37,046 nucleotides of DNA from Clostridia bacterium (lineage in GTDB: Bacteria > Bacillota > Clostridia > Peptostreptococcales > Anaerovoracaceae): contig JAILLO010000090.1 in the NCBI GenBank assembly GCA_024693105.1, positions 1 to 37,046 of the forward strand, written 5' to 3'. The notes beneath the pieces are model-generated. The model made no database searches and was not told the DNA's origin. It saw only the letters and a list, made by a program, of their open reading frames with translations. Shown here in pieces: positions 8,273-17,545 of the stretch. Position 1 is the first letter of the stretch, and every line of letters begins with the position of its first letter. The position numbers and the translations under genes are program-made.

Positions 8273-9427
8273 TTATCTACGCACCGGGTCCAAGTCGTAG
8301 AAGCCCTTCTTCAAGTCAATTTTGTCCTGCAAAACCTTCTTTATTATACTAACCACTTTTTCGGAAGTATTGCCATCTCCATATATATTCGACGGGATTC
8401 TATCTATCTCCGCAGTTTTACTAATTGCGTCACAAATACTCGGAATGTCAAATGCTGTGTTAATTATTGTTTGTGCCATTATTCGCCCTCTCTGTCTGTC
8501 TCCAATATTAACTGTAGGGACGCCCAATATAGGTGCTTCGATAATTCCACTTGAGGAATTTCCAATTACATATTCTGCATGTTTTACTGCACTGAGATAC
8601 TTCTTCATTCCAAGTGAATGGCAGAAAACTGCATTGGGATTTTGGTTTGCATAATTTATAAATATGTTGTTAATAATATCTCCACCTACGTCTGAATTAG
8701 ATGCAGTAATGACAAAAAATGTGTTTCTTTCTTTATCCATGCATTCGCAAAGAATGCCTGCCGCTTTCTTTGGAGACAATGATTCAACAGTCTCAGGATG
8801 AAGTGTTAGCACGGCATAGTTCATATCATTTGGTATGTCAATATCTGACTTTATTTCCAATTCCGACATCAAAGGAACATTAAGAATATTTTCTGCACTC
8901 AATGCACCGACATTAAATACCCGTGCAGGATGCTCCCCCATCTGGATAACTCGATTTCGGTATATATCTGTACCTGTAAAATGAATATAACTCATTTTGG
9001 TTAAAGCATGCCTTACGCAATCATCTACAGCACCTTCGGTTACCTCACCGCCATGTAAATGTGCTATAGGAATATTTGCATTCATTGCCGCTGCCGCAAC
9101 ACCCAGCATCTCTGTTCTATCACCCAGTAAAACCAGCATATCCGGTCTGTTGTTGAAAAAGAACTCAGAAAAACCTTTGATTGCGTTGGCCATACTTAAC
9201 GAAACATCTAAGACTGTATTCCCTTCCTCTAAAATAGGAATCGCTGCAGCTATAGGAAAACCATCATCCTTAATTTGCTCTATCGTATATCCATACTTTT
9301 CCGAAAGATGGGCGCCCGTCACTATCAGCATAAGGTGCAAATCATCATCCGCATATATTTTTTTAATCAAAGGTATCAATATGCCATATTCAGCCCGGTT
9401 TGAAGTTACAACAGCTATATTCTTCAT
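8273..9427 (-). CDS. neuC: NDP-HexNAc 2-epimerase, hydrolysing (NeuC/LegG family)
   Basis: The 384-residue product belongs to the hydrolysing 2-epimerases that release a ManNAc-type hexosamine from a UDP- or GDP-sugar, giving the substrate for NeuB. Visible family motifs are TSNRAEYG at the N-terminus, LLGDRTEML, HLHGGEVTEG and IGNSSSGIIEAP near the nucleotide site. Its start overlaps the neuB stop by ATGA, so translation is coupled. With LegB and PtmE elsewhere in the locus it may act as LegG on a 2,4-diacetamido-trideoxy sugar rather than on UDP-GlcNAc; the sequence does not settle this. Confidence 0.9.
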   Translation of the reverse strand: MKNIAVVTSNRAEYGILIPLIKKIYADDDLHLMLIVTGAHLSEKYGYTIEQIKDDGFPIAAAIPILEEGNTVLDVSLSMANAIKGFSEFFFNNRPDMLVLLGDRTEMLGVAAAAMNANIPIAHLHGGEVTEGAVDDCVRHALTKMSYIHFTGTDIYRNRVIQMGEHPARVFNVGALSAENILNVPLMSELEIKSDIDIPNDMNYAVLTLHPETVESLSPKKAAGILCECMDKERNTFFVITASNSDVGGDIINNIFINYANQNPNAVFCHSLGMKKYLSAVKHAEYVIGNSSSGIIEAPILGVPTVNIGDRQRGRIMAQTIINTAFDIPSICDAISKTAEIDRIPSNIYGDGNTSEKVVSIIKKVLQDKIDLKKGFYDLDPVRR

Positions 9428-10425
9428 ATCTCTATCAAATCATCCTCACAAAAATCTTTAATTGCAGCCTTACCAATTACCTGATTCCACAACATAGGCG
9501 AAATTCCATTTCCCGGACGTTTCGTTGTCAAGTTTTCTGCAGAGAACTTTTCGCCTTTCTTAATATCTTTCGCAGCCACTATACTCTTTCTTGCTATGCT
9601 ACGGTTTTTTATTTCATTTTGAGTTGGTTGTTTATCAAAGCTTCCCCTTGCCATCTCTACATTGCGTATTGCAGAAACAAGTGCTTTCAGTTCATTTGGT
9701 TCCAGGCTTGCCTTATGATCCGGTCCAATCATACTTCTGTCTAAGGTAAAATGCTTCTCGATGACAGTTGCACCCATTGCTACTGCTGCAATACTAACTT
9801 CCATGCCACGTGTGTGATCCGAGTAACCTACAGGAAGATTAAACTCTTTCTTCAATGTAAGCATCGCATTGAGGTTTACATCAGCCATAGAAGCCGGATA
9901 ATCCGTTGTGCAATGAAGCAAAGTTATTCCCCCACTTCCTTCTGCATTAAGTAGCTCTATAGCCGCTTCCACATCGTCCAACGTACTCATTCCGGTAGAA
10001 AGTATAATATCCTTATGTGTGTGTGCTATCTCTACCAAATACGGATAGTTCGTTATCTCTCCTGAAGGAATCTTCCATATTCCTTGAAGATTATTTAAAA
10101 ATCTGACGCTTTCAACATCAAAAGGTGTTGAAAGAAATCGAATCCCTGTCTCGTGACAATAATCGGCCAATTCCCGGAAATCTTCAAAAGGTAATAAAAG
10201 TTCTCTTAGCATTTCCTTTTGAGATTTTTCTGCGCCAATGTTTCGCTTCTGATAATCCGCCATATCAGCATTATTTGAAACAAGCGAGTCTAATTTGGCG
10301 GTTTGGAACTTCACAATGTCTGCCCCCGATTCCTTCGCGGCATCAATCAGTTTTTTCGCTATATCAATATTACCGTTATGATTTACTCCGATTTCTGCAA
10401 TAATCAGCACTTTTTCATCACTCAT
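9424..10425 (-). CDS. neuB: Nonulosonic acid synthase (NeuB/LegI family)
   Basis: The product (333 aa) condenses a ManNAc-type sugar with phosphoenolpyruvate to make the nine-carbon acid. The N-terminal TIM barrel starts with IIAEIGVNHNG and contains KIPSGEI, LHCTTDYPA and GYSDHT. The C-terminal 60 residues form the antifreeze-like SAF domain, from RKSIVAAKDI to the end. ATG 10425 was chosen over an upstream in-frame start because GGAG lies 10 bases before it and it gives an ATGA overlap with neuD. The downstream ATGA overlap with neuC marks a tightly coupled neuD-neuB-neuC block. Confidence 0.92.
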   Translation of the reverse strand: MSDEKVLIIAEIGVNHNGNIDIAKKLIDAAKESGADIVKFQTAKLDSLVSNNADMADYQKRNIGAEKSQKEMLRELLLPFEDFRELADYCHETGIRFLSTPFDVESVRFLNNLQGIWKIPSGEITNYPYLVEIAHTHKDIILSTGMSTLDDVEAAIELLNAEGSGGITLLHCTTDYPASMADVNLNAMLTLKKEFNLPVGYSDHTRGMEVSIAAVAMGATVIEKHFTLDRSMIGPDHKASLEPNELKALVSAIRNVEMARGSFDKQPTQNEIKNRSIARKSIVAAKDIKKGEKFSAENLTTKRPGNGISPMLWNQVIGKAAIKDFCEDDLIEI

Positions 10426-11069
10426 ATCTTTTTCTCCAAAGGCTTTGCCGGAACGCCAACGGCTGTGCAATTATCTCCAATGTCACTTATCACAACTGCC
10501 CCTGCGCCAATAAAGGTGTTTCTCCCAATTGATACGCCTTGTATCACTGATGCTCCAACGCCTATTGATGAGCATTCTCCAATCGAAACCGTTCCGGATA
10601 TATGCGTTCCCGGATTTAATGTGACGTAATCATCAAATCGGCAATCATGTCCCACCGTACAACCGTGATTACAAAGGAAAAAATCTCCGGCTTCAATATC
10701 CACCGTCAGAATGCTCTTATTCATAATAACAGCACCTTCACCAAGCTTCACATATTTTGAAATTTCTGCTGACTGCGCAATAATCTGAGGAAACGAAATA
10801 TTTTTATTCTGTTTTAGATATGTGGCTATCTTCTTGCGTAACGAACCACTTCCAACGGCAACAACAACATCAATAGGTGAAGCGTGCCCCAAAAGCCAGT
10901 CATCATCACCAAGTACCGGAAGTCCGGCAATAACAGTTCCGGATTCTTCTTTGGAAACCCATCCCAAAATATTCCATTTCCCGTTGACCTTGTTACATTC
11001 TTCGATGACCCATCTGACCTCTTTTGCCAATCCACCGGCGCCTATGACTACAATATCTCTTTTTTCCAT
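10422..11069 (-). CDS. neuD: NeuD/PglD-type hexapeptide acetyltransferase
   Basis: The 215-residue product has the NeuD/PglD architecture: an N-terminal Rossmann-like UDP-sugar-binding part (VVIGAGGLAKEVRWV) and a C-terminal left-handed beta-helix of hexapeptide repeats ending in GVPAKPLEK. The likely catalytic His is H141 in GCTVGHDC. In this operon it could N-acetylate the 4-amino sugar made by the adjacent aminotransferase (LegH/PglD role) or O-acetylate the nonulosonate (NeuD role). The direct aminotransferase neighbour favours the first. ATG 11069 was chosen with GAAGGGT upstream; an in-frame GTG lies 24 bases further upstream. Confidence 0.85.
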   Translation of the reverse strand: MEKRDIVVIGAGGLAKEVRWVIEECNKVNGKWNILGWVSKEESGTVIAGLPVLGDDDWLLGHASPIDVVVAVGSGSLRKKIATYLKQNKNISFPQIIAQSAEISKYVKLGEGAVIMNKSILTVDIEAGDFFLCNHGCTVGHDCRFDDYVTLNPGTHISGTVSIGECSSIGVGASVIQGVSIGRNTFIGAGAVVISDIGDNCTAVGVPAKPLEKKI

Positions 11070-11125
11070 AACTGTGTTACCCTTCACATTCACAATCTGT
11101 CAGTTGTTTCCCAAGCACGAACCAC

Positions 11126-12400
11126 CTAAAAACACCTCTTCACAGCCTCAACCACTCTGTTCTGCTGTTCTTCGGTCATCTTTATATCTGACGGGAGACA
11201 AAGACCTCTTTCGAAAATATCCTCATCAACTGCATCAGGTTTCTCATCGTCTGCAGGCGGCTCCATACCGCAAGCCTTTGAAACAGCAGTTGCATCCATC
11301 CATATGCCGTCGGCTGTCACAAACGGCTTCAGTGCAAATACAGGCTGAAGATGCATAGGCTTCCAGATAGGACGTGCCTCGATATTTTCTTCTCCAAGTG
11401 CCTTTATTATGTCCATAGGCTTCACACTGCAGCCTTCATCGATAAGCATGCACGAAAGCCAGAAGTTCGGTCTGCTGCAGGAAAGATAAGGGTTCATCGA
11501 AACAGGAAGTCCTTTGAGTCCTTCCTCATATCTTCTGTAGACCTTTTCCTTGAGGTCGCGGTGTTCTTCAAGATGAAGAAGCTGCCCTCTTCCTATGCCT
11601 GCTGCAATATTTGACATACGGTAATTATACCCTATTTCTTCATGCTGATACCACGGAAACGGTTCACGTGCCTGCGTCGACCAGAAAAACGCCTTGTCAC
11701 GGCTTTCTTTGTCGTGAGTAATAAGCATACCGCCACCCGAAGTGGTAATAATCTTATTGCCGTTAAAGCTTATAATTCCGTAATCACCAAAAGTCCCGGT
11801 CTGCTTTCCGTTAAAAGTTGCCGATAGAGATTCCGCTGCATCCTCAATAAGCACCGCACCGTGACGGTCACATATTTCGCGAATCTCGTCAAGCTTTGCC
11901 GGAGTTCCGTAAAGGTGCGCAACTACTACGGCCTTTGCCTGCGGAAATACGCGAAACGCAAGTTCAAGTGCCTTTGGATCCATATTCCATGTCTCGCGCT
12001 CACTGTCAATAAAAATCTGATTTGCGCCCTCATAAGAAACCGGATTTACCGTGGCGGCAAATGTCATATCAGAGCACATCACGCAGTCGCCTTTTTTTAC
12101 ACCCGCAAGCTTCAGTGCCAGATGAATTGCCGAAGTTCCGGAAGAAAGTGCAAGTCCGTGAAGCGTTCCGTCTCCCTTGACAAGAGCCTCTGCAGGCGCG
12201 TGGAATTTTAAATCATTACGTGCATCAGATGCGTTAAAACTCCCCGTACCTTTTCCCTCAAGATATGCTGTAATTTCTTCCTCAAGCGCATCACAGTTAA
12301 AGCCCAGCGGCGCAATCCAGTTGCGCTCAAAAGCTTCTTCTATAAATTTAAGTTCCTCACCATGCATACTCGGTGTGGAAAGACCTATTCTGTCTGCCAT
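11126..12400 (-). CDS. PLP-dependent sugar aminotransferase, PglE/LegC-like (DegT/DnrJ/EryC1)
   Basis: The 424-residue product transfers an amino group to a 4-keto-6-deoxy NDP-HexNAc. The PLP Lys is K216 in SFNGNKIITTSGGG, the cofactor Asp is D187 in LIEDAAES, and LALSSGTSAIHL binds the phosphate. The start IGLSTPSMHGEELKFI matches the PglE-type subgroup. It is about 40 residues longer than usual, from an insertion near residues 50-82 and an acidic one near residues 355-390 (PPADDEKPDAVDED). RBS GGGAGG lies 8 bases upstream. It heads the nonulosonate operon. It could serve bacillosamine synthesis (with the PglC/PglD-like genes), legionaminic acid synthesis (with LegB), or both. Confidence 0.85.
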   Translation of the reverse strand: MADRIGLSTPSMHGEELKFIEEAFERNWIAPLGFNCDALEEEITAYLEGKGTGSFNASDARNDLKFHAPAEALVKGDGTLHGLALSSGTSAIHLALKLAGVKKGDCVMCSDMTFAATVNPVSYEGANQIFIDSERETWNMDPKALELAFRVFPQAKAVVVAHLYGTPAKLDEIREICDRHGAVLIEDAAESLSATFNGKQTGTFGDYGIISFNGNKIITTSGGGMLITHDKESRDKAFFWSTQAREPFPWYQHEEIGYNYRMSNIAAGIGRGQLLHLEEHRDLKEKVYRRYEEGLKGLPVSMNPYLSCSRPNFWLSCMLIDEGCSVKPMDIIKALGEENIEARPIWKPMHLQPVFALKPFVTADGIWMDATAVSKACGMEPPADDEKPDAVDEDIFERGLCLPSDIKMTEEQQNRVVEAVKRCF

Positions 12401-12548
12401 ATTTTTTTCCTCCCTATGGATTGGTGCTTGCCAACAAATAACCCATATACTAAAATAATTATGTATTATTAAAAGTTACAAACTTATTTTAACACATGAA
12501 ATCAATATAGTCACTTATACCTATGCATTTTGGCACTCTTTAAGAGGT
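12401..12548. promoter_or_regulatory. Divergent promoter region between the nonulosonate operon and the pglC-like gene
   Basis: This 148-bp AT-rich spacer separates divergent genes and must hold both promoters. On the minus strand TTAATA, 17 bp, TATATG is a weak candidate. On the plus strand TATAGT at 12506-12511 is the best -10 candidate, with no convincing -35. No operator-like palindrome was recognised. Confidence 0.4.
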
Positions 12549-13205
12549 ATGGGTGTCATATCCAAAATTATGCGAAAGAAAACATTTTATGAAGTAACAA
12601 TTAAGCGAGCATTTGACTTTCTTCTAAGTCTGTTTTCGCTTATACTCCTCAGCCCGGTTTTTCTGGTTTTGGCTGTTCTTGTAAGAGTAAAGCTTGGCTC
12701 TCCTGTCTTATTCAGGCAAAAGCGTCCCGGCCTGAACGAAAAAATTTTCACTTTGTACAAATTCAGAACCATGCGAGATGCAACTGACTCTTCGGGAAAA
12801 CCATTGCCTGATTCTGAAAGGCTGACCCCATTTGGTTCAAAACTCAGGAGTTCTTCACTTGATGAATTACCGGGACTTTTCAATATATTGAAGGGTGATA
12901 TGTCGATTGTAGGACCAAGGCCACTGCTTGTAGAATACCTTGAAAGATATAACGATGAACAAAGACACAGGCACGATGTTAGACCTGGTCTTACAGGCTA
13001 CGCGCAGGTTCATGGAAGGAATGCCACAACCTGGAGTGAAAGGTTTTCATGGGATTTGAAATACATTAACGAAATATCATTTGCAAATGACGTAAAAACA
13101 ATATTAAAAACGATAGGCATCGTACTCAAAAGAACCGGTGTCAATAATAGTTCTGAAGAACCCATGCCTGATTTTATGGGAACAGAAGAGGAGCTGAAAG
13201 GGTAA
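12549..13205 (+). CDS. pglC: Undecaprenyl-phosphate glycosyl-1-phosphate transferase, PglC-like
   Basis: The 218-residue product is a minimal monotopic phosphoglycosyl transferase (bacterial sugar transferase family) that starts glycan assembly by moving a sugar phosphate from a UDP-sugar to undecaprenyl phosphate at the inner membrane face. One hydrophobic re-entrant helix spans about residues 22-47. Downstream are FRQKRPGL, the catalytic Asp-Glu pair at 105-106 (SLDELPGL), VGPRP at 121-125 and RPGLTGYAQV. The small size is PglC-like rather than WbaP-like. Together with the following PglD-like gene and a PglE-like aminotransferase it suggests a diacetamido-bacillosamine-type first sugar. The start is uncertain: GAGGT sits only 1-2 bases from ATG 12549, and an in-frame ATG at 12570 is possible. 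Confidence 0.88.
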   Translation: MGVISKIMRKKTFYEVTIKRAFDFLLSLFSLILLSPVFLVLAVLVRVKLGSPVLFRQKRPGLNEKIFTLYKFRTMRDATDSSGKPLPDSERLTPFGSKLRSSSLDELPGLFNILKGDMSIVGPRPLLVEYLERYNDEQRHRHDVRPGLTGYAQVHGRNATTWSERFSWDLKYINEISFANDVKTILKTIGIVLKRTGVNNSSEEPMPDFMGTEEELKG

Positions 13206-13208
13206 GAT

Positions 13209-13862
13209 ATGGAAGATATTATTTTGATTGGATGTGGGCAACATTGCGGCGTAGTTACATACAATGTAAAAGAACAGGGGAAGTACAACATTGTTGGCAT
13301 ATTGGATGCAGACGAAAGTAAAACAAGCGCAACGGTTTTAGGGCACAAAGTGCTCGGAAATTATGATGCGACTACACTTGAAAGAATAAAAAACACTTAT
13401 CACACGAACAAATTCTTCATTTCTTTTGGTGCAATGAAGTATCGCAAGTCCGTTTTTGAATATATGCGAAATCAGGGTTGGGAAGCAGTAAATATAATAC
13501 ATCCTAATGCGATTGTTCCCCCATCGGTCAAACTTGGACAGGGGGTACTTATTGAATGCGGTTGCCTGATCACGCCAAACCCAGTTATTGGCGACAATGT
13601 AGTAGTAAATACAGGGTCACAAATCAACCATGACAATGTCATCGGCAATCACGTTTTTATCGCCGGTGGTGTAATTCTTTCAGGTGGTGTAACCATAAAA
13701 GAAAATTCCCTTATAGATGACGGCGTGATTGTCGCATTAGGAAAAACCGTAGGCGCAAACTCTGTTGTCGGTGCCGGAGCCGTAGTTGTCAAAGATCTCC
13801 CCGATGGCGTTGTTGCCTACGGAAATCCCGCAAAAATCATCCGTCCAAACGACAAATGGTAG
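13209..13862 (+). CDS. pglD: PglD-like UDP-4-amino-sugar acetyltransferase
   Basis: The 217-residue product has a NeuD/PglD-type N-terminal domain (ILIGCGQHCGVV) followed by hexapeptide repeats. The putative catalytic base is H141 in SQINHDNVIGNH, and it ends GNPAKIIRP. It starts 3 bp after the pglC-like stop with its own AAAGGG site, so the two form a plus-strand operon. The pairing suggests that it acetylates the 4-amino group of the sugar that PglC then loads onto lipid. An alternative is a WbpD-like role on the 3-amino uronic acid, since no dedicated WbpD is seen. The gene ends 18 bp from the convergent GT4 gene with no terminator between. Confidence 0.82.
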   Translation: MEDIILIGCGQHCGVVTYNVKEQGKYNIVGILDADESKTSATVLGHKVLGNYDATTLERIKNTYHTNKFFISFGAMKYRKSVFEYMRNQGWEAVNIIHPNAIVPPSVKLGQGVLIECGCLITPNPVIGDNVVVNTGSQINHDNVIGNHVFIAGGVILSGGVTIKENSLIDDGVIVALGKTVGANSVVGAGAVVVKDLPDGVVAYGNPAKIIRPNDKW

Positions 13863-13880
13863 CCACTTTGTCCTTTGCCC

Positions 13881-15131
13881 CTATAGTGCCTCTATAATAT
13901 CTGCAAGTTGTTTGGTAAGATTCTTAAAATCATAGGCTTTTGCTGCATTTCTTGCATTACCGCAAAGTTCCTCATATTCACTTTTTGGCATTTTCATATA
14001 GCCTATGATAGCATCTGCAACTGCTTGAGGGCGCCATGAACCTGTTTCTTTACCGCAACGAAATTCTTCTATGACATCATACTTTGCTTCGCCAATCACA
14101 AGCGTTGGTTTCCCTGATGCAGCATATTCAAAACTCTTGTTCAAACTGAGCCCAAATCTAAACAGAGGACTTTTCTCAAGGGCAAAAATGTTTAGATCCG
14201 CCTGCGCCAATATTGATGGAACCTTTTGCTTATTTACAAATCCTTTCAGTCTTACATTCTGCAAATTGTTCTCGCGAATTATTCTCTCTATCTTTTCTTT
14301 TTCCGGACCTTTACCCCAGAGTAGGAACAATACCGGTTCGTTTTTCAAAAGTTTTGCAGCTTCTACGATTGTTCCGATACTGTTTGCCTGCCCCATACTG
14401 CCTGTGTAAACAACCTTAAAGGCTTCACTGCTGAAATCAGCATCTAAGAATGTATTGTTGCTCACATTATTGTCAAATTGTTCCAAGTCCACGCCGTTAT
14501 TAATATGAAAAATTTTCTCACGTGGAATTTCCTTGTCCCACTTCTTTTCCTCGATATAATCAGCTCCGCCTTTCATTGTGAAAATAAGCGCATCCGCTTT
14601 TTTGTATATCCACTTTTCGCCGGCGTAAAGGGCTTTAATTATCGGATTTTTCTTTGTAAGTCGCGCAGAATATTCAACTATGCTCTCAGGCCAAAGATCT
14701 CTCACTTCACATATGCATTTTATCCCAAACTTAGCTGCCATCTTTATCCCGGCTACAAGAGTCAACGGATGTACAGAAGAAGCGTAAATTATGTCCGGTC
14801 GCTCTCCTTTTTGGTACAAATCATTCATCACATACTTGACATTCTTATAGAAATCAATCATGTTCAAGATTCTCTCTTTTCCGTTGCCAATACAAGGTCT
14901 CGCTTCGATAAACACATACCTTACGCCGATATCAGGCTCAGTTTTTATTATCCTTTTCCTACTTAGGTTCTCAAAATATGTCTTTTCCTCGCCATGAACT
15001 GAATTACCGCAAAAAACAGTTGGATTATACCCCAACTGTTTCAAATACTTTGCAAAATAATAATGTCTTCCTCCCTTATCAAAGAAAGTGTCACATGCAT
15101 AATGATTAATTATCCAAATATTCTTTTTCAT
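13881..15131 (-). CDS. Glycosyltransferase family 4, WbuB/WcaI-like
   Basis: The 416-residue GT-B enzyme is expected to act on the cytoplasmic side of the membrane, extending a lipid-linked glycan. Features are an N-terminal WIINHYACDTFFDKGGRHYY acceptor loop, CEVRDLWPES, the donor-domain start KVVYTGSMGQAN, LWGKGPEKE, and a C-terminal stretch GLSLNKSFEYAASGKP corresponding to the GT4 nucleotide-binding region. WbuB-like proteins often follow UDP-sugar modification genes and use amino sugars. It is the last gene of the long minus-strand unit; its ATG overlaps the stop of the wbpB-like gene by one base (TAATG), indicating coupling. Confidence 0.88.
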   Translation of the reverse strand: MKKNIWIINHYACDTFFDKGGRHYYFAKYLKQLGYNPTVFCGNSVHGEEKTYFENLSRKRIIKTEPDIGVRYVFIEARPCIGNGKERILNMIDFYKNVKYVMNDLYQKGERPDIIYASSVHPLTLVAGIKMAAKFGIKCICEVRDLWPESIVEYSARLTKKNPIIKALYAGEKWIYKKADALIFTMKGGADYIEEKKWDKEIPREKIFHINNGVDLEQFDNNVSNNTFLDADFSSEAFKVVYTGSMGQANSIGTIVEAAKLLKNEPVLFLLWGKGPEKEKIERIIRENNLQNVRLKGFVNKQKVPSILAQADLNIFALEKSPLFRFGLSLNKSFEYAASGKPTLVIGEAKYDVIEEFRCGKETGSWRPQAVADAIIGYMKMPKSEYEELCGNARNAAKAYDFKNLTKQLADIIEAL

Positions 15132-16210
15132 TATTCAAATCTTCCTTTAAAATCAGTCGACGCTACTCCAACCAACGGCAACTTAACAGGCCTTCCCTCT
15201 GCTGCCGACTTATAAATCGCAAGTATCATCTCAAGAGCATTGCGACCTGCAACAGCATCAACATATGGTACTCTATCATCTTTTACTGCTTCTATTACAT
15301 CTGCATAAAGACTGGTATGCCCATTTCCATATACATTGCTCGTCTGCTCGCGAAAATTCTTGCTCTTTTGGTCATCTTCCGTTTCATCCGCAAAATCCCA
15401 GACATCAATATTGTTTGTGGAAGTTCCTCCTATTTTTACGGTTCCCTTTTCGCCAAACACGTAAAGTGTTTCTTCAAGGTTTTTCGGATAAACATTTGTA
15501 GTCCCTTCGATGGTGGCAACCGCACCGTTTTTAAACTTAACTACAGCCATTCCAACATCTTCACATTCAAGATAATCGTGAAACTGTTGCTTTGTCGTTC
15601 CGTATACTTCCTCAACTTCATCGCCAAACATCCATCTTAACAAATCTATACCATGGATGCACTGATTCATCAGGCATCCGCCATCCTGCGCCCAAGTCCC
15701 ACGCCAATTGGCCTGATCATAGTAATTTTTGTCTCTGTTCCAGCGAACATGAATACTTCCGTGTGACAGTTTCCCAAAACGTCCGCTTTCTATAACTTTC
15801 CTGAGTTTTTGAACAGCGACATTAAATCGATTCTGATGGCAAGCAGAAACCTTAACGCCTTTTTCGTTACTTCTTCTGATAATTTCCTCTGCATCATTCA
15901 TGGACATTGCCATAGGTTTTTCTATAATGCAGTGCTTCCCTGCATCAATGCAATCAAGGGCAATCGCGGCATGTGCTCCGCTTTCTGTGGCTATTGCAAC
16001 AAGCTCAATTTCAGGATGCTCTTTCAACATAGCCTTGTAATCACAATACCTTTTAATTGTGGTATCTTCTTCGAGATTGTGTTTTGAAAGCAGTGTCTCC
16101 ATTGCTTCCGGCAAAACATCACATACCGCCACAATATTCAATTTATTGTTTATGGCAGCTTTTATATGATTTGCAGCTATGCGGCCGCAGCCTATAAGTG
16201 CGTAGTTCAT
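15131..16210 (-). CDS. wbpB: WbpB/WlbA-type UDP-GlcNAcA 3-dehydrogenase (Gfo/Idh family)
   Basis: The 359-residue product is a Gfo/Idh/MocA oxidoreductase with the N-terminal Rossmann motif IGCGRIA, the signature EKP at 97-99 and a conserved His in NQCIHGIDLLRWM. With WbpA and WbpE homologues beside it, it should oxidise C3 of UDP-N-acetylglucosaminuronate to the 3-keto compound used by the aminotransferase. It lies 15 bp after the wbpA-like gene and has no clear Shine-Dalgarno site, so expression may depend on coupling. Function rests on family plus context. Confidence 0.85.
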   Translation of the reverse strand: MNYALIGCGRIAANHIKAAINNKLNIVAVCDVLPEAMETLLSKHNLEEDTTIKRYCDYKAMLKEHPEIELVAIATESGAHAAIALDCIDAGKHCIIEKPMAMSMNDAEEIIRRSNEKGVKVSACHQNRFNVAVQKLRKVIESGRFGKLSHGSIHVRWNRDKNYYDQANWRGTWAQDGGCLMNQCIHGIDLLRWMFGDEVEEVYGTTKQQFHDYLECEDVGMAVVKFKNGAVATIEGTTNVYPKNLEETLYVFGEKGTVKIGGTSTNNIDVWDFADETEDDQKSKNFREQTSNVYGNGHTSLYADVIEAVKDDRVPYVDAVAGRNALEMILAIYKSAAEGRPVKLPLVGVASTDFKGRFE

Positions 16211-16225
16211 ATCAGCATGTGGAAA

Positions 16226-17545
16226 TTACAAGACTTCCACATTTTCTCCCTTCTTTACGTCTTTTGTTACGTTCTTGCAATCAAATACAGGTACTCCTGC
16301 ATCAACTACCATTTGATAATCAACATTAGTATGAGCTGTAGTAATCATAACAATATCAGATTCTCGAACAACGTCAGCGTCAATCCGCTGCAAACCCTCG
16401 AACCATTCACCGCGATATTTATATCTTGGGATATATGGATCATAAAACGAAACCTCTGCGCCGGTCTTTTTAAGTTCATCAATAACTCTGATTGCAGGGC
16501 TTTCACGGTAATCATCAATGTCCTGCTTATATGCAACCCCAAGCACAAGAACCTTTGAACCATTAAGCGGTTTTCTATAACGGTTCAGAATCTTGCCTGC
16601 GCGTTCCACAGTATATTCCGGCATACGGTCATTTATCATCATTGATGCTTCAATCATTGATGTATGGAAACCGTATTCCCTTGCCTTCCAGCTAAGATAA
16701 TAAGGATCCAATGGAATACAGTGTCCACCAAGTCCCGGTCCCGGATAAAACGGCTGAAAACCATATGGTTTTGTCGCTGCTGCATTAATTACTTCCCAGA
16801 TATCAATGCCCATTTTATCGCAGAGCATTGCAAGTTCATTTACTAGGCCAATGTTAACGTTACGATATGTGTTTTCCAATATTTTCTCCATCTCAGCCAC
16901 TGCCGGTGAAGAAACTTCTTTGACTTCACTGTTGAGAACAGATCTGTACATAGCCGCAATTACTTCTGTCGCATCGTTCCCAACCCCACCCACTACTTTA
17001 GGAGTGTTCTTTGTCTTATAAATCAAATTTCCGGGGTCAACTCTTTCAGGAGAAAAACCTAAATAAAAATCCTCTCCACATTTCAGTCCTGTCCCAGTTT
17101 CAAGAATCGGCTTTATAAGTTCCTCCGTAGTTCCCGGATAAGTTGTGGATTCCAATACTACCATGGTTTCCCGCTTTAAATACTTTGCAATCTCCCGAGT
17201 CGAATTTTCAACATAACTAATGTCAGGTTCCTGATGTTCATTAAGTGGTGTAGGAACACATATTGCTATAAAATCCATATCCTTAACAAAACTAAAATCC
17301 GATGTGGCTGACAAAAATCCCTCTTCCGTTAAACTTTTAAGTTTTGCGTCGACAACATCTCCGATATAATTAATCCCCGCATTTACTTTATTAACTTTTT
17401 CTTTCTGGATATCGAATCCGATTACTTTATAGCCTGCTGCAGCCTTTTCAACAGCAAGCGGTAACCCAACATAACCCAGACCGATAACTCCGACTTTTAT
17501 GGTTCTGTTTTCTATTTTTTTGAGAAGGGTTTCTTTCATTTGCAT
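16226..17545 (-). CDS. wbpA: UDP-N-acetylglucosamine 6-dehydrogenase, WbpA-like
   Basis: The 439-residue product belongs to the UDP-glucose/GDP-mannose dehydrogenase family and should oxidise C6 of UDP-GlcNAc in two NAD-dependent steps. It has GVIGLGYVGLPL near the N-terminus, the catalytic Cys C276 in GLGGHCIPLDPYYLSW, and ESTTYPGTTEE. The C-terminal domain carries VLGVAYKQDIDDYRESP. It is the first enzyme of the UDP-GlcNAc(3NAc)A pathway. The start ATG shares one base with the stop of the upstream acyltransferase gene (TAATG), with GGAG 8 bases before it. Confidence 0.92.
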   Translation of the reverse strand: MQMKETLLKKIENRTIKVGVIGLGYVGLPLAVEKAAAGYKVIGFDIQKEKVNKVNAGINYIGDVVDAKLKSLTEEGFLSATSDFSFVKDMDFIAICVPTPLNEHQEPDISYVENSTREIAKYLKRETMVVLESTTYPGTTEELIKPILETGTGLKCGEDFYLGFSPERVDPGNLIYKTKNTPKVVGGVGNDATEVIAAMYRSVLNSEVKEVSSPAVAEMEKILENTYRNVNIGLVNELAMLCDKMGIDIWEVINAAATKPYGFQPFYPGPGLGGHCIPLDPYYLSWKAREYGFHTSMIEASMMINDRMPEYTVERAGKILNRYRKPLNGSKVLVLGVAYKQDIDDYRESPAIRVIDELKKTGAEVSFYDPYIPRYKYRGEWFEGLQRIDADVVRESDIVMITTAHTNVDYQMVVDAGVPVFDCKNVTKDVKKGENVEVL

